Counted from the stretch's first letter, positions 19,704 to 31,114 are shown. The stretch: DNA of 64,000 nucleotides from Erwinia mallotivora (GCF_000590885.1 NZ_JFHN01000053.1:332748-396747), one strand, 5' to 3'. Numbers and translations: made by a program. Notes: a model not told the origin generated them from the sequence alone.

Positions 19704-21120
19704 TCACTGCGACAGCGTGCTGGCCTGCCAGCCACCGCCCAGTGCGGCAATCAGCTGCACGCTGGCTACCCACTGCGTACTTTGCAGCGACAGCAGGCTT
19801 TGCTGCGCACTGAGGCTGGTGTTTTCCGTGGTTGCCACGTCAAGGTAATCAATCATACCGGCCTGATACTGATTGAACGTCACCCTGGCGGACTCTTTCG
19901 CCGCGTCGGTCGCCCGTTGCTGCGCCAGCATCTCCGCTTCCAGCGGTGTGCAGCTCAACCAGGTAGTTTTCCACCTCCTGGAAACCGGTCAGTACCGCCT
20001 GGCGATAGCTGGCTACGTCCGCATCATAGCTGGCTCTGGCCTGCTCCACTTTCGACGACGTGCCGCCAAAGTCCAGCAGCGTCCCGCTCAGCTCAGGTCC
20101 CAGCGACCAGACACGGTTCGGCAACGAAATCAGATTGCGGAAGGCCGAGCTGGAATAACCGCCGCTGGCACTCAATGTCAGGTCAGGAAAATAACCGGCA
20201 ATCGCCACGCCCACCGCTGCATTAGCGGCCGCCACATTGCGCTCCGCATAAGCGATATCCGGGCGACGTTGCAGCAGTTCAGAAGGTAGCGACTGCGGCA
20301 CGGCGGGCAGCGTGGCGCTCAGTTTCGCCACGGGCAGACTGAACTCAGCCGGGGTTTTACCGGTCAGCATGGCGATGGCATGTTCGGTCTGCGCCCGCTG
20401 CCAGCTCAGGTCCAGTGCCGATGCCCGGGCGCTCTCCAGCTGTGCCTGCGCCTGAGCCAGGGTGGCACGAGACTCGCTACCGGCCTGGTATTTGTTGTTA
20501 ATAATATTCAGGTAGCGCTGATAGGCATCAACGCTCTGCTGATACAGGGCTATCTGCTGGTCCATAATCCGCAGTTTAAAGTAATCCTGCGCCAGCTCAG
20601 ACTGCGCACTGAGGGTGATATTCGCCAGCTCTGCCGCGCTGGCCTGCGCGCTGGCTTTGTTCTCTTCCAGCGTGCGTCGGAGCTTACCCCACAGGTCCAG
20701 CTCCCAACTGGCGCTGGCCTGCAAGGTATGGCTGTTACTGGTGGTGCGTTGTCCGGTGGTGGCACTGGCCGCCGTGCCGCTGCGCGTCGAGGAGGCGCTG
20801 TACGTCGCGCTGGGGAACAGATCGGAACGTGACTCGCCCACCAGCGCTTTGGCCTGGCGGTATTGCGCTTCGTACTGCGCGACGTTCTGGTTAGAAATGG
20901 CTACCTGACGCAGCAGCGAGGAGAGCGTTTCATCGTGATAGACCGCCCACCACTCGCCTTTATTCTGCCCGTCCTGCGGCTCGGCCTGACGCCAGCCCTT
21001 AGCCTCTTTGTACTGAGCGGGCACGCTGGCCGACGGACGATGGTAATCAGGTCCGACGGCGCAACCGCTCAGTAACAGCGCCAGTAAAACAGGGGTGAGT
21101 GTGTTTGTTTTTTTCATCAT
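19704..21120 (-). pseudogene. RND efflux outer-membrane lipoprotein (NodT/OprM family), frameshifted
   Basis: The gene would encode a TolC-like outer-membrane factor of about 471 residues, paired with the RND pumps directly upstream (3-bp gap). It starts MMKKTNTLTPVLLALLLSGC, a lipoprotein signal, and keeps the two OEP repeats. The frame breaks at about 19944: after VENYLVELHT the reading frame goes out of register, while the neighbouring frame resumes with LEAEMLAQQRATDAAKESAR and runs to a normal OprM-type C-terminus (QYQAGMIDYLDVATTEN). Removing one base (the C at 19944) restores a single continuous frame. Either a recent inactivating insertion or a sequence error. As written, the product is truncated in its last alpha-helical repeat and likely non-functional. 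Confidence 0.85.
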
Positions 21121-21123
21121 CGT

Positions 21124-24100
21124 TTAATGGCTACGCAGTCGGGCCCACTGCCGTCTGGTGGCACGGCTGGCGCGATCAAGATAGAGGTACACCACCGGGG
21201 TGGTGAACAGGGTTAACAGCTGGCTCAGCGCCAGGCCACCGGCAATCGCCAGCCCCAGCGGGCTGCGCAAATCGGCATCGCCTCCGCTACCCAGCGCCAG
21301 CGGTAGCGCGCCGAAGAATGCCGCCAGGGTGGTCATCATAATCGGCCGGAAGCGCATCAGGCAGGCCTGAACAATCGCCTGCTCAGGCGTCATGCCCTGC
21401 TGCCGCTCGGCGGCCAGCGCAAAGTCGATCATCATAATGGCATTCTTCTTGACGATACCGATCAACAGCAGAATGCCGATCAGGGCGATCACCGTCAGTT
21501 GCGTTCCGGTCAGCAACAGCAACAGCAACGCGCCGACGCCCGCAGACGGCAGCGTGGAGAGAATGGTCAGCGGATGGATATAGCTTTCGTACAACATGCC
21601 CAGCACGATATAGACCGCCGCCAGCGCCGCCAGGATCAGCCACGGCATTGATGCGGCCAGCGCAGCGTACGCTTTGGCTGTTCCCTGGAATCCCGCCTGG
21701 ATGGTATCCGGCAGGGCAATTTTCGCCATCGCGGTTTTAATCAGCGCGGTGGCCTGCTCCAGCGAGACGCCGTCCGCCAGGTTAAACGCCAGGGTGCTGG
21801 TCGCGGCCTGCCCCTGATGCGCCACCGACAGTGGCGCATTACCGCCGCTGAAAGAGGCAAACGCCGACAGCGGGATGCGCTCACCGGAATCATTCACCAC
21901 AAACAGCTTATTGAGCATCTCCGGGTCGCGGGTGTAAGCATCCTGCAATGACATCACCACATGATACTGGTTCAGCGTTTTATAGAGCGTCGCCACCTGC
22001 CGCTGAGCGAAGGCGTTATTCAGCATGGTGTCGATCATACTGACATTCACCCCCAGCCGGATGGCGCGATCGCGGTCGATATTAATCATCACCTCCTGCC
22101 CGCCAGTCTCGGAGTCAGAATCGACGTTGGTCAGCTGAGGAATGGCTTCCAGCGCGGCTTTAACCTTTGGCGTCCAGATGCGCAGCGTATCCAGATCGTC
22201 AGCATGCAGGCTGTACTGATAGCTGGCATTGGCACTGCGTCCGCCCATATGCAGATCCTGCGCGGCCATCAGGAACAGCTCCACGCCGGGAATATTCGCC
22301 GTTTTACCGCTCAGCCGGTTAGCCACTTGCGTCGCCGTGGCATCGCGCTTGTCAAAATCTTTCAGATGGACAAAAAAGTTGGCGCTGTTGCGCGATCCAA
22401 ACATGCCACTGCCCATTGAGGCCATCACCCCGTCCACCGCCGGGTCCTGCTGGATCATCTGGCTGAACTGCTTCAGCTTCGGTTCCATCGCCTGGAATGA
22501 GATGTTCTGGTCAGCCCGCACCGCTCCCATCAGCAGCCCGGTATCCTGATTGGGGAAGAAACCTTTCTGCACCACCGAATAGAGAAACAGGTTGAGAATA
22601 ACCGTCAGGATCAAACTCAGCAGCGTCAGCCGCTGATGGCGCATCACCCAGTTCAGCCCGCGTGAGTAAGCCGCCAGCAGGCGGTTCAGCCCGTTTTCGA
22701 TCCACTGATAGAGCGGATGAGGCCGCCTGGAGACCCTGGGCTTCGGCTTCAGCAGTCGGGCGCAGAGCATCGGGGTCAGGCTGAGGGAGACCAGCATTGA
22801 GATAATCAGCGAGACGGTCAGCGTCACCGCAAATTCACGAAACAACCGCCCCACAATACTGCCCATCAGCAGGATCGGGATAAACACCGCCACCAGCGAC
22901 AGGGTCATCGAAAGCACGGTGAAGCTGACTTCATGCGCGCCCTTGATTGAGGCGCGCAGCGGGCTGAGCCCCTCTTCGATATAGCGGGTAATATTTTCCA
23001 GCACCACGATGGCATCATCCACCACGAAGCCGGTGGCAATAATCAGCGCCATCAGCGACAGATTGTCCAGACTGTAGTCCAGCAGATACATCACCGCACA
23101 GGTGCCAATCAGCGACACCGGCAACGCCAGCGCCGGGATCACCACCGCCTGTAAATTGCGCAGGAAGACAAACACCACCCCAATCACCAGCAGCATGGCG
23201 ATCAGCAGGGTTTCTTCGGTGTCATACAACGAAGCGCGCACGGTGGGCGAGCGATCGACCACGATTTGCAGCTGGACATCGGCGGGGAGATCTTTTTCCA
23301 GCTCCGGCAGCTGCGCTTTAATGGCGTCGATGGTTTCCAGCATATTGGCACCGGCCTGGCGTTTTACGCCAATCATCACCGAGGGCGTGCCGTTGTAGTA
23401 ACCGACGTTGTACTTGTCCTCCACCGAGTCATAGACGGTCGCCACATCGCTGAGGTGAATGGCTTTGCCATCCTGATAGCTGACCACCAGATTGCGATAC
23501 TGGCTGGCCTGATCCAGCTGGCCGTTGCTGTCCACCACCCACGACTGATTGCCGCCCTGTAAAATCCCCTTCGGCAGATTGGTGGTGCTGTTGGCAATCG
23601 CCTCGCGCACCTTGTCCAGCGAGACGCCAAAATGGCTCAGCATCTGCGGTTGCAGATCGATCCTCACCGCCGGTAAGGCGCTGCCCATCAGCGACACATC
23701 CCCCACCCCTTTTACCTGGGCGATTTTCTGGTCAATCTTGCTGTCGGCCAGATCGTAGAGATAACCTTTTGAGCGGGTTTTGGAGGTCAGCGCCAGCATC
23801 ACAATCGGCGCGTCGGAAGGGTTTGCCTTGCGGTAAGTGGGCAGCGAAGCCATGCTGCTCGGCAGCAGGCTGCGGGCCGCATTAATCGCCGCCTGCACAT
23901 CGCGCGCCGCCCCGTTGATGTCGCGGTCGAGATCAAACTGCAAAATAATATTGCTCGATCCCTGTGAGCTGCTGGAGGTCATCTCGGTGATCCCGGCGAT
24001 CTGCCCCAGTGAACGCTCCAGCGGCGTCGCCACCGTTGCCGCCATGGTTTCCGGGCTGGCTCCGGCCAGGCTGGCGCTGACCATAATGGTGGGGAAATCC

Positions 24101-24219
24101 ACCTGCGGCAGCGGCGCAACGGGCAACAGGCGGTAACCCAGCGCCCCCAGCAGCAGCAGCGCCAGGGTCAGCAGCAGCGTGGCGACCGGCCGGAAGATAA
24201 ACAGACGGGTGATATTCAT
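21124..24219 (-). CDS. mdtC: RND multidrug efflux transporter subunit, MdtC-like
   Basis: A 1,031-residue inner-membrane RND transporter (HAE1 family), one of two different pump subunits that form a heterotrimer in MdtABC-type systems. It shows the N-terminal [20 protein letters not shown] helix, the large periplasmic pore and docking domains, and the proton-relay aspartates in TM4 ([14 protein letters not shown]) with the TM10 Lys in [14 protein letters not shown]. Its start overlaps mdtB by 4 bp. The two-pump set plus its own outer-membrane gene and no BaeSR regulators also resembles MuxABC-OpmB of Pseudomonas and the second MdtABC-like set reported in Erwinia, so strict orthology to E. coli mdtC is not certain. 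Confidence 0.88.
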   Translation of the reverse strand: MNITRLFIFRPVATLLLTLALLLLGALGYRLLPVAPLPQVDFPTIMVSASLAGASPETMAATVATPLERSLGQIAGITEMTSSSSQGSSNIILQFDLDRDINGAARDVQAAINAARSLLPSSMASLPTYRKANPSDAPIVMLALTSKTRSKGYLYDLADSKIDQKIAQVKGVGDVSLMGSALPAVRIDLQPQMLSHFGVSLDKVREAIANSTTNLPKGILQGGNQSWVVDSNGQLDQASQYRNLVVSYQDGKAIHLSDVATVYDSVEDKYNVGYYNGTPSVMIGVKRQAGANMLETIDAIKAQLPELEKDLPADVQLQIVVDRSPTVRASLYDTEETLLIAMLLVIGVVFVFLRNLQAVVIPALALPVSLIGTCAVMYLLDYSLDNLSLMALIIATGFVVDDAIVVLENITRYIEEGLSPLRASIKGAHEVSFTVLSMTLSLVAVFIPILLMGSIVGRLFREFAVTLTVSLIISMLVSLSLTPMLCARLLKPKPRVSRRPHPLYQWIENGLNRLLAAYSRGLNWVMRHQRLTLLSLILTVILNLFLYSVVQKGFFPNQDTGLLMGAVRADQNISFQAMEPKLKQFSQMIQQDPAVDGVMASMGSGMFGSRNSANFFVHLKDFDKRDATATQVANRLSGKTANIPGVELFLMAAQDLHMGGRSANASYQYSLHADDLDTLRIWTPKVKAALEAIPQLTNVDSDSETGGQEVMINIDRDRAIRLGVNVSMIDTMLNNAFAQRQVATLYKTLNQYHVVMSLQDAYTRDPEMLNKLFVVNDSGERIPLSAFASFSGGNAPLSVAHQGQAATSTLAFNLADGVSLEQATALIKTAMAKIALPDTIQAGFQGTAKAYAALAASMPWLILAALAAVYIVLGMLYESYIHPLTILSTLPSAGVGALLLLLLTGTQLTVIALIGILLLIGIVKKNAIMMIDFALAAERQQGMTPEQAIVQACLMRFRPIMMTTLAAFFGALPLALGSGGDADLRSPLGLAIAGGLALSQLLTLFTTPVVYLYLDRASRATRRQWARLRSH

Positions 24220-27200
24220 GCGCGGGTCCTGCGCATCCAGCGACGGCCACGTTCTGCCTGACGGTCAAACCACAGATAGATAACCGGCGTGGAGAACAGC
24301 GTCAGCACCTGGCTGAAAATCAGCCCGCCGACAATCACCAGCCCCAGCGGCTGGCGCAGCTCGGCACCGGAACCGGACGCCAGCATCAGCGGCAGCGCGC
24401 CCAGCAATGCCGCCATGGTGGTCATCAGAATCGGCCTGAAACGTAGCAGGCAGGCCTGATGGATCGCCTCTCTGGGGCTGAGCCGCTGCGTTTTCTCCGC
24501 CTCCAGCGCAAAGTCGATCATCATAATCGCGTTCTTTTTAACGATACCGATCAGCAGGATCACCCCAATCAGCGCAATCAGGCTGAATTCACTGCCCGCC
24601 AGCAGCAGGGTGAGCAGCGCCCCCACCGCCGCCGACGGCAGCGTCGAGAGGATGGTCACCGGGTGGATAAAGCTCTCATACAGAATGCCCAGCACCACAT
24701 ACATGGTCATCAGCGCCGCGAGGATTAGCCACAGCGTGTTGCTGGTGGCGCTCTGGAACGCCTCGGTTTCGCCCTGATAGCGCAGGGTGATACTGGACGG
24801 CATGTTCAGGCTTTGTCGCGTTTCGGCAATCGCCTGCTGCGCGTCTTCCAGTGAGTAGCCGTCGCTGAGATTGAAAGAGAGCGTTACCGCCGGGAACTGG
24901 TTCAGACGCATATGCACCAGAGAACCAATACGCTGGTGGATGGTGGCGATGGAAGTCAGCCTCACCATGCCGGTCGTGGACGTGCTGCCCGTGGTGCTGG
25001 TTGAGCTGCTGCTGGCGGACGAGGACGAGGAAGATGAAGACGTTGATGTCGAGGTCGTCGTTGAAGAAGAAGTGGTGCCGGATGTCGACGAGGTCGCCAG
25101 CCAGATATCGTCAAACGACGCCGGCGACTGCTGGAATTTGGGGGCCACTTCCAGCACCACCCGGTACTGATTCGCCTGGGTGAAGATAGTGGAAATTAAC
25201 CGCTGACCAAATGCGTTATAGAGCGCGGTATCCACATCGGAAGCCGTAATGCCATACCGCGCCGCCGCATCGCGGTTCAGCTCGACATACGCCACCTGCC
25301 CCTGGTCCTGAAGATTGCTGACTACCGAGCTGAACTCCGGGCGCTTTTGCAGCGCCGCCACCAGCTGCGGCGACCATGTAGCCAGTTTTTCACTGTCGGC
25401 ATCGTCCAGTGAAAACTGATACTGGTCCGGCGTCACCTGATCGTTCACCGTTAAATCCTGCGCGGCCTGCAAATGCAGCTGGATGCCCGGCACGTTTTGC
25501 GTCGCCTGGCTCAGTTCGGCAATGATTTTGTCAGCGCGCTGGTCGCGTTGATCAAAGGATTTAAGGTTAATTTGCAGGCGACCGCTGTTCAGGCTGGAAT
25601 TAGTGCCATCGATACCGATAGTGGATGACAGGCTGTCCACCGCCGGGTTTTTCAGCACGATCTCAGCAAGCTGCTGCTGACGCCTCGCCATTTCACTGAA
25701 CGACACGTCCTGCGACGCGATAGTAACGCCCTGAATCAGGCCGGTGTCCTGACTGGGGAAGAAACCTTTCGGGATAAACAGATACAGCCCGGCGGTCAAT
25801 ACCAACGTCGCCAGCGCCACCAGCAGGGTTAACGGCTGATGGTTAAGCACCACGGTGAGCAGGCGGTCATAACCGGCAATCAGCTTATCGAAGAACTGGC
25901 CGCCCTTGCGGTAAAAGCGGCTCTGACGCTCCTCCGGAATATGACGCAACAGATACGCACACAGCATCGGGGTCAGCGTCAGTGAAACCAGCATCGATAC
26001 CAGAATCGACACCGCCAGGGTGATGGCAAACTCGCGGAACAGGCGGCCCACCACGTCGCCCATAAACAGCAGCGGGATCAGCACCGCAATCAGCGAAAAG
26101 GTGAGCGAGATAATGGTGAAACCGATCTGCGCCGACCCTTTCAGCGCCGCCTCCATTGGCGTTTCGCCCTGCTCCAGCCGTCGGGAGATGTTCTCCACCA
26201 CCACGATAGCATCGTCAATAACAAAGCCGGTGGCGATAGTCAGCGCCATCAGCGACAGATTATTCAGGCTGAACCCGGCGAGATACATCACCCCAAAGGT
26301 TCCCACCAGCGACAGCGGCACCGCCACGCTTGGGATCAGCGTGGCGGCAACGTTGCGCAGGAACAGGAAGGTCACCATCACCACCAGCGCAATCGACAGC
26401 ATCAGTTCAAACTGCACATCACTGATTGACGCGCGAATGGTCTGGGTGCGGTCAGAAAGGATCTGTACTTTAACCCCATCAGGCAGCGCGGCCTGCAAGG
26501 TCGGCAGCTGCGCCTTGATGCCATCAACAACTGCGATAACATTCGCGCCGGGCTGGCGCTGCACGCTGATAATGATTGCCGGGCTGTTGTTGGCCCACGC
26601 CGACTGATACGTATTCTCCGGTGCCTGCTCAATATGGGCAATGTCACGCAGACGCAGCGCCGCGCCGTTTTTATAAGTGAGGATCAGGTTGCCGTACTCG
26701 TCGGCGGTGCGCAGCTGGTCGTTGGCGTCAATGGTCACCGAATGGTATTTACCATCAAAACCGCCTTTCGAACCGTTAACGTTGCTGTTGCCGATGAGGG
26801 TGTTGATATCTTCCAGCGTCAGTCCACGCGCCGCCAGCGCTTTCGGATCGGCCTGAATGCGGATAGCGGGTTGGTGTCCTCCCGCCAGCGTCACCATGCC
26901 GACGCCGGAAATCTGCGACAGCTTCAGCGCAATGCGGGTATTGACCAGATCCTGCACTCTGGTCAACGGCAACGTTGAAGAGGTCGCCGCGAGGGTAATC
27001 ACCGCCGTGTCCGCCGGGTTGACCTTTTTGTAGGTCGGCGGATTGGGCAGGTCGCTGGGCAGCAGGTTATTCGCGGCATTGATGGCCGCCTGGACCTCCT
27101 GCTCGGCCACGTCCAGCGACAAATCCAGCGAGAATTTCAGCGTAATCACCGACGAGCCGCTGGCGCTGCTTGACGCCATCTGGCTCAGGCCCGACATCTG

Positions 27201-27416
27201 CCCAAGCTGACGTTCCAGCGGCGCAGTCACTGACGAGGCCATCACATCCGGACTGGCTCCGGGATAGAGCGTGGTGACCTGAATCGTAGGATAGTCCACC
27301 TGCGGCAACGCCGAGGTGGAGAGGAAGCGGTAGGCAAAGATGCCGGAGATCAGCACGCCGATCATCAGCAATATGGTAGCGACCGGACGCGCGATAAAAA
27401 TGCGGGAAGGATTCAT
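24216..27416 (-). CDS. mdtB: RND multidrug efflux transporter subunit, MdtB-like, with Ser/Thr-rich insert
   Basis: A 1,066-residue RND pump subunit, slightly longer than E. coli MdtB (1,040). TM4 carries [16 protein letters not shown] and TM10 [14 protein letters not shown]. Most of the extra length is one block of about 42 residues (roughly 772-814, bases 24,973-25,102) made almost only of Ser and Thr with a few Gly and one Ala. It replaces the short loop before the conserved RLTSIATI strand in the second periplasmic half. Codons in it are mixed (TCG, TCC, TCT, TCA, AGC, ACC, ACG), so it is not a simple nucleotide repeat. The gene overlaps mdtA and mdtC by 4 bp each. Confidence 0.88.
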   Translation of the reverse strand: MNPSRIFIARPVATILLMIGVLISGIFAYRFLSTSALPQVDYPTIQVTTLYPGASPDVMASSVTAPLERQLGQMSGLSQMASSSASGSSVITLKFSLDLSLDVAEQEVQAAINAANNLLPSDLPNPPTYKKVNPADTAVITLAATSSTLPLTRVQDLVNTRIALKLSQISGVGMVTLAGGHQPAIRIQADPKALAARGLTLEDINTLIGNSNVNGSKGGFDGKYHSVTIDANDQLRTADEYGNLILTYKNGAALRLRDIAHIEQAPENTYQSAWANNSPAIIISVQRQPGANVIAVVDGIKAQLPTLQAALPDGVKVQILSDRTQTIRASISDVQFELMLSIALVVMVTFLFLRNVAATLIPSVAVPLSLVGTFGVMYLAGFSLNNLSLMALTIATGFVIDDAIVVVENISRRLEQGETPMEAALKGSAQIGFTIISLTFSLIAVLIPLLFMGDVVGRLFREFAITLAVSILVSMLVSLTLTPMLCAYLLRHIPEERQSRFYRKGGQFFDKLIAGYDRLLTVVLNHQPLTLLVALATLVLTAGLYLFIPKGFFPSQDTGLIQGVTIASQDVSFSEMARRQQQLAEIVLKNPAVDSLSSTIGIDGTNSSLNSGRLQINLKSFDQRDQRADKIIAELSQATQNVPGIQLHLQAAQDLTVNDQVTPDQYQFSLDDADSEKLATWSPQLVAALQKRPEFSSVVSNLQDQGQVAYVELNRDAAARYGITASDVDTALYNAFGQRLISTIFTQANQYRVVLEVAPKFQQSPASFDDIWLATSSTSGTTSSSTTTSTSTSSSSSSSSASSSSTSTTGSTSTTGMVRLTSIATIHQRIGSLVHMRLNQFPAVTLSFNLSDGYSLEDAQQAIAETRQSLNMPSSITLRYQGETEAFQSATSNTLWLILAALMTMYVVLGILYESFIHPVTILSTLPSAAVGALLTLLLAGSEFSLIALIGVILLIGIVKKNAIMMIDFALEAEKTQRLSPREAIHQACLLRFRPILMTTMAALLGALPLMLASGSGAELRQPLGLVIVGGLIFSQVLTLFSTPVIYLWFDRQAERGRRWMRRTRA

Positions 27417-28654
27417 TGCGCTGTTGCGCTCCCGCTGGCGGCCTTGCTCTCTTCTGCACCGATCACCGACACCGTACTGCCATCGCTGAGCCGGTCAATG
27501 CCTTCGGTCACCAGCTGTTCACCGGCCGTCACCCCTTCGGTAATCGCCTGGCGGGTTTCGTCCAGCACCGGTCCGGTTTTCACTGCCCGGCGAGTGACGG
27601 TATGGTCTTTGTTAATCACATAGACAAAGCTGCCATCGCTGCTGAGTTGCAGCGCCTGCGCCGGGATCACCGTCGCCTGTTTCAGCGTGCCGGTTTGCAG
27701 CCGCAGGTTGACGAACTGATTGGGATAGAGCGCCTCATCCTGATTAGCAAACAGCGCCTTCAGCTCTACCGTACCGGTGCTGGTATCAATCTGGTTGCTG
27801 ATAAACTGCACCTTACCGTCTGCCAGTTGTTTACTGCCATCCTGATCGAAGGCGGTGGCGGACAGACTCTGACCGTTATGCAGCGCAGCAATCAGGGTCG
27901 GAATATTGCTTTGCGGCACGCTGAAAGTGACGGCAGCAGGCTGCGTCTGGGTAACGGTAACAATGCCGGTGGTATCGCTGGAGTTGACCATATTGCCTGC
28001 ATCCACCAGCCGCAAACCGACGCGACCACTGATGGGCGAGGTGATCCGGGCAAAATCGATATTCAGCTTCGCTGCGTCGATCTGCGCCTGGTCGGCCTTC
28101 ACTGCGCCGCTGTACTGTCCGACCGTGGCTATCTGGCTGTCCAGATCCTGGCGGGATAAGGAGTCCTGGGCATAAAGTTTGCGGTAGCGTGCCAGCGTCA
28201 GCTCAGCGCTTTTCAGCAGCGCCTGATTCTGGTTCAGACTGCCCTGATACTGCGCGAGGGTCGCCTGATAGCTGCGAGGATCAATCTGCGCCAGCAGCTG
28301 ACCTTCCTGAACTTTTTGCCCCTCGGTGAAGTAAACCTTCATCAGCTGGCCGTCCACCCGGCTGGTGACGGTGACGGAAGCATTCGGGATAACCGTACCC
28401 AGCGCCGTCAGATACACCGGCACATCTGCCGTGGTCACCACGCCAGCGTGCACCGCCGCAGGCCCACCAAACATCATCCCACCCGGGCCACCCGGCGGAG
28501 GTCCACCCGCTGGCGGTGCGCCATGTACGCCCGCTTTACCCGCTGAACCATGAGGCCAGAAGCGCCAGATGAGTGCCGCGACAAGGAGGATCAAAATCAG
28601 GATCAGGATTTTTTTACGCAGAGAAGGTGAGATTTTCCTGGATGTTGGGGTCAT
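27413..28654 (-). CDS. mdtA: RND efflux periplasmic adaptor, MdtA-like
   Basis: A 413-residue membrane-fusion protein linking the RND pump to the outer-membrane channel. It has a cytoplasmic basic start, one membrane helix ([17 protein letters not shown]), then a Gly/Pro-rich stretch (about 42-62, rich in GGPPPGG). A lipoyl/hairpin domain ([26 protein letters not shown]) and beta-barrel segments follow. It begins the operon mdtA-mdtB-mdtC-outer-membrane gene. The ATG at 28654 has no clear Shine-Dalgarno sequence, and a complete rho-independent terminator stands 57 bp upstream in the direction of transcription, which suggests control in the leader. Confidence 0.88.
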   Translation of the reverse strand: MTPTSRKISPSLRKKILILILILLVAALIWRFWPHGSAGKAGVHGAPPAGGPPPGGPGGMMFGGPAAVHAGVVTTADVPVYLTALGTVIPNASVTVTSRVDGQLMKVYFTEGQKVQEGQLLAQIDPRSYQATLAQYQGSLNQNQALLKSAELTLARYRKLYAQDSLSRQDLDSQIATVGQYSGAVKADQAQIDAAKLNIDFARITSPISGRVGLRLVDAGNMVNSSDTTGIVTVTQTQPAAVTFSVPQSNIPTLIAALHNGQSLSATAFDQDGSKQLADGKVQFISNQIDTSTGTVELKALFANQDEALYPNQFVNLRLQTGTLKQATVIPAQALQLSSDGSFVYVINKDHTVTRRAVKTGPVLDETRQAITEGVTAGEQLVTEGIDRLSDGSTVSVIGAEESKAASGSATAQ

Positions 28655-28710
28655 GGGAATCTGCTGATCAAGTGAAACAAAAAATTCAAGGCAACATTTC
28701 GCTACCGCCC

Positions 28711-28743
28711 AAAAAAAGTCAGGCCAGTAAACAACTGGCCTGA
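28711..28743 (-). terminator. Rho-independent terminator in the leader of the efflux operon
   Basis: On the minus strand TCAGGCCAGT, TGTTT, ACTGGCCTGA form a perfect 10-bp stem followed after one base by seven T residues. It points towards mdtA (start 28654), not away from it. The 260 bp before it (28,744-29,003), after the OmrA terminator, contain no convincing gene. A further hairpin (AGAGGATG / CACCCTCT on the minus strand) lies just upstream at about 28,762-28,786. The site could end a small RNA or act as an attenuator of mdtABC. Confidence 0.8.
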
Positions 28744-29003
28744 GGATATTATGATTGTAGAGGGTGATTAATTTCCATCCTCTTAACGTAAGAATTTCGT
28801 AATCAACCGCTTATAATTTTTATTTCCCGCCATCAGCCGACGGATTCACCGTGTAACTTGCTGGTTTAATTGCCTGAATCAGACAGTCATTATCTCGTAT
28901 TGCCGATTTGCAGAATAAATGCAGCAGGTAAGAATTTATCAGTAACCTTAACGTCAGACGGGAAAAAATCAGATGTGGTTGCCAGAATGGCCTGTAACGA
29001 GGC

Positions 29004-29098
29004 AAAAAAAACCCACGCATCCGCGTGGGTTGGTGCAATTTAACAGGGTGTAAATCTGCCGGGAGCAGATTGCTTTCTCACCAATCAATACCTCTGGG
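29004..29098 (-). ncRNA. omrA: OmrA small RNA
   Basis: An Hfq-dependent small RNA that represses outer-membrane protein, curli and related mRNAs through its 5' end. The minus-strand sequence from 29098 begins CCCAGAGGTATTGATTGGTG, the conserved seed of OmrA/OmrB as I recall it, continuing GAGA exactly as E. coli OmrA. It ends in a terminator stem ACCCACGC / GCGTGGGT followed by eight T residues (29,004-29,011). The middle is unlike E. coli, as is normal for this family. The locus between aas and galR is the expected one. Confidence 0.93.
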
Positions 29099-29142
29099 AT
29101 AATCATCCTCGCAGCTGTGCTCCCGACCTGCCAGCAGCAAAA

Positions 29143-29173
29143 CGCAACGGAGTTAGCGAAAATGCTACCAGCT
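29143..29173 (-). promoter_or_regulatory. Candidate OmpR-binding site of omrA
   Basis: The minus-strand block AGCTGGTAGCATTTT followed by a distal GTTGCG ends 45 bases upstream of the OmrA 5' end. A block of the same length, matching at about 21 of 31 positions, lies 46 bases upstream of OmrB. Its fixed spacing and GTTACA-like core in the omrB copy fit OmpR sites, which are known to drive both RNAs in E. coli. Confidence 0.6.
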
Positions 29174-29218
29174 GTAAAACCTTTGCGGCTTTGTTTACCG
29201 ACCTTTGCAGAGCGTAAC

Positions 29219-30943
29219 TCAGGTGCCACTGTGGGTGCTGTAAAGTGCATCCGGTGCCACGTTCATATGTTTCAGCACCGGGCCAATAATGTTGCCAAAT
29301 ACCGGCGCGGCAACCGATCCACCGAAGTGATCGCCCGCCGTTGGGTGGTTAATCATAATCACCAGCGCCACCTGCGGATTGCTGGCCGGTGCCACGCCAG
29401 CGGTATAGTTGATATAGCCACCATCATATTTACCGCTGCTGCCCATTTTCTCTGCCGTACCGGTTTTAATCGCCAGACGGTAACCCGGCACCGCCGCGCG
29501 CACCCCACTGCCGCCGGGTAGTGCATCGCTCTCCATCATATGCACCACTGAGCGAACGATATCCTCATCGGCCACCCGCGTGCCCATTACCGGCGGCGTC
29601 ACTTTGGTGATCGACAGCGGGCGATAGACGCCGAAAGAGCCAAGGGTGGCGTATTCACGGGCGATTTGCAGTGGCGTGACCCGCAGACCATAGCCAAACG
29701 AGAAGGTGGCGCGTTCGATATCGGCCCAACGCTCACGGTGTAGCGGAAAATAGCCCACGCTTTCTCCGGTCAGTCCCAGGCCGGTTGGCTTGCCCAGTCC
29801 AAACGAGCGGTAAGTATTGACCAGCACTTCCGCAGGCATCGCCAGCGCAATGTGCGATACGCCAATATCGCTGGATTTTTGCAGAATGCCGGTCATCGTC
29901 AGGCGCGGCCAGTGGCCCACGTCGCGGATCAGGTGGCCATTGACGCGATACGGTGTGGTATCCAGCACTGAGTCAGGACGCACCAGCTTACGGACCAGAC
30001 CTTCCATCACCACCAGCGGCTTCACCGTTGAACCCGGCTCATAGCTGTCGTTGATCGCGGCGTTACGCATCTGCGTGGGCGAGACATCGCCAAAATTATT
30101 GGGGTTAAATGACGGATAAGAAGCCATGCCGAGGATTTCGCCGGTATCAATCTTAATCAGGACCGCCGCCCCGGAGTCAGCTTTGTTCAGCAACACGCCG
30201 TCACGCAGTTTGCTGTAAAGGGTGTATTGATCAAATTTATCAATACTGAGCTGCACCGTGGGGGGCTGGCGTGGCGGCTCATAGTTGATCATCGCCACAA
30301 TGTTGCCATTGGCGTCCTGGCGATATTTTTCTTCGCCCGGCGTGCCCTGAAGCACCTTATCAAAGCCTTTTTCCAGCCCGGTCAGGCCGCTGTTTTCCGC
30401 CCCGACGATACCGATAAGCGGCGCGGTCGCCTCGCTCATCGGATAAAAGCGGCTGTCGTCATACACGGTGGTAATCCCGGCCAGATGCAGCTTTGCAATG
30501 TCTTTGGCGATCCCCAGCTCAATTTTGTGGCCGAGATAGAGGAAGCGTCGGGTGGGACTGGCGTTAATCTGGCGGGCAATATCCTCCGGCCGCTGGTCCA
30601 GCGCATTCGCCAGATACTGCCATTTTGCGCTGGTAAAATCCGGGTGCGCTTCCAGCACGCGCTGCGGATCGGCAATGATATCGCGCGAAGGCACGCTCAG
30701 CGCCAGCGCTTCACCGTTGCGATCCAGCAGCGTCCCCCGGTTAGTGGGGATCGCCACCGTGCGCAGTGAGCGCTCATCCGCCTCTTTCTCCAGCATCGGA
30801 TGGTTGATCAGCTGAAGATCGCCGACCCGCGCCAGCAGTAAAACCAGGCAGGTCAGCACACCAAAGCAGATCAGGCGGAAACGGAGAGGGTTAAAAGGCG
30901 CTTTCGCCTGGTCTTTAGCCAACAGTTTCTTTAAGCGGGGCAT
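29219..30943 (-). CDS. Second FtsI/PBP3-type peptidoglycan DD-transpeptidase
   Basis: A class B penicillin-binding protein of about 574 residues, strongly similar to but clearly different from E. coli FtsI (588). It has one N-terminal membrane helix (FRLICFGVLTCLVLLLARV), a pedestal domain, and a transpeptidase domain. Numbered from an in-frame GTG four codons upstream (30955), the active-site serine is in YEPGSTVKP (309-312), the second motif is Ser-Ser-Asp (361-363) where FtsI has Ser-Ser-Asn, and KTGT is at 497-500. The true ftsI of the mra/dcw cluster should lie elsewhere, so this is a paralogue. I chose ATG 30943, although neither start has a strong ribosome site. It lies between omrB and omrA on the same strand, with omrB ending about 170 bp upstream. 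Confidence 0.9.
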   Translation of the reverse strand: MPRLKKLLAKDQAKAPFNPLRFRLICFGVLTCLVLLLARVGDLQLINHPMLEKEADERSLRTVAIPTNRGTLLDRNGEALALSVPSRDIIADPQRVLEAHPDFTSAKWQYLANALDQRPEDIARQINASPTRRFLYLGHKIELGIAKDIAKLHLAGITTVYDDSRFYPMSEATAPLIGIVGAENSGLTGLEKGFDKVLQGTPGEEKYRQDANGNIVAMINYEPPRQPPTVQLSIDKFDQYTLYSKLRDGVLLNKADSGAAVLIKIDTGEILGMASYPSFNPNNFGDVSPTQMRNAAINDSYEPGSTVKPLVVMEGLVRKLVRPDSVLDTTPYRVNGHLIRDVGHWPRLTMTGILQKSSDIGVSHIALAMPAEVLVNTYRSFGLGKPTGLGLTGESVGYFPLHRERWADIERATFSFGYGLRVTPLQIAREYATLGSFGVYRPLSITKVTPPVMGTRVADEDIVRSVVHMMESDALPGGSGVRAAVPGYRLAIKTGTAEKMGSSGKYDGGYINYTAGVAPASNPQVALVIMINHPTAGDHFGGSVAAPVFGNIIGPVLKHMNVAPDALYSTHSGT

Positions 30944-31114
30944 GGATTCTTTCACAGCTGATCGGGATAACTGATTGTGGGTTATATAAAAAATGCCGCC
31001 AGGATAACAGGGAAACTGTGTTTCAGCCTGTGATTGCCAGGCCGTTGATCGGCAGGGAACGCGGGGATTTCAGTTAGAATTCATTTTATTACCGCACTCA
31101 GGCGGTGTGCAGAT

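Noticed and set aside
19510..19773. 87-codon minus-strand frame after the efflux operon
   Set aside because: It overlaps the 3' end of the frameshifted outer-membrane gene in another frame, and no family is recognised.
27416..28159. 247-codon plus-strand frame opposite mdtA
   Set aside because: Antisense shadow of the adaptor gene with no family resemblance or ribosome site.
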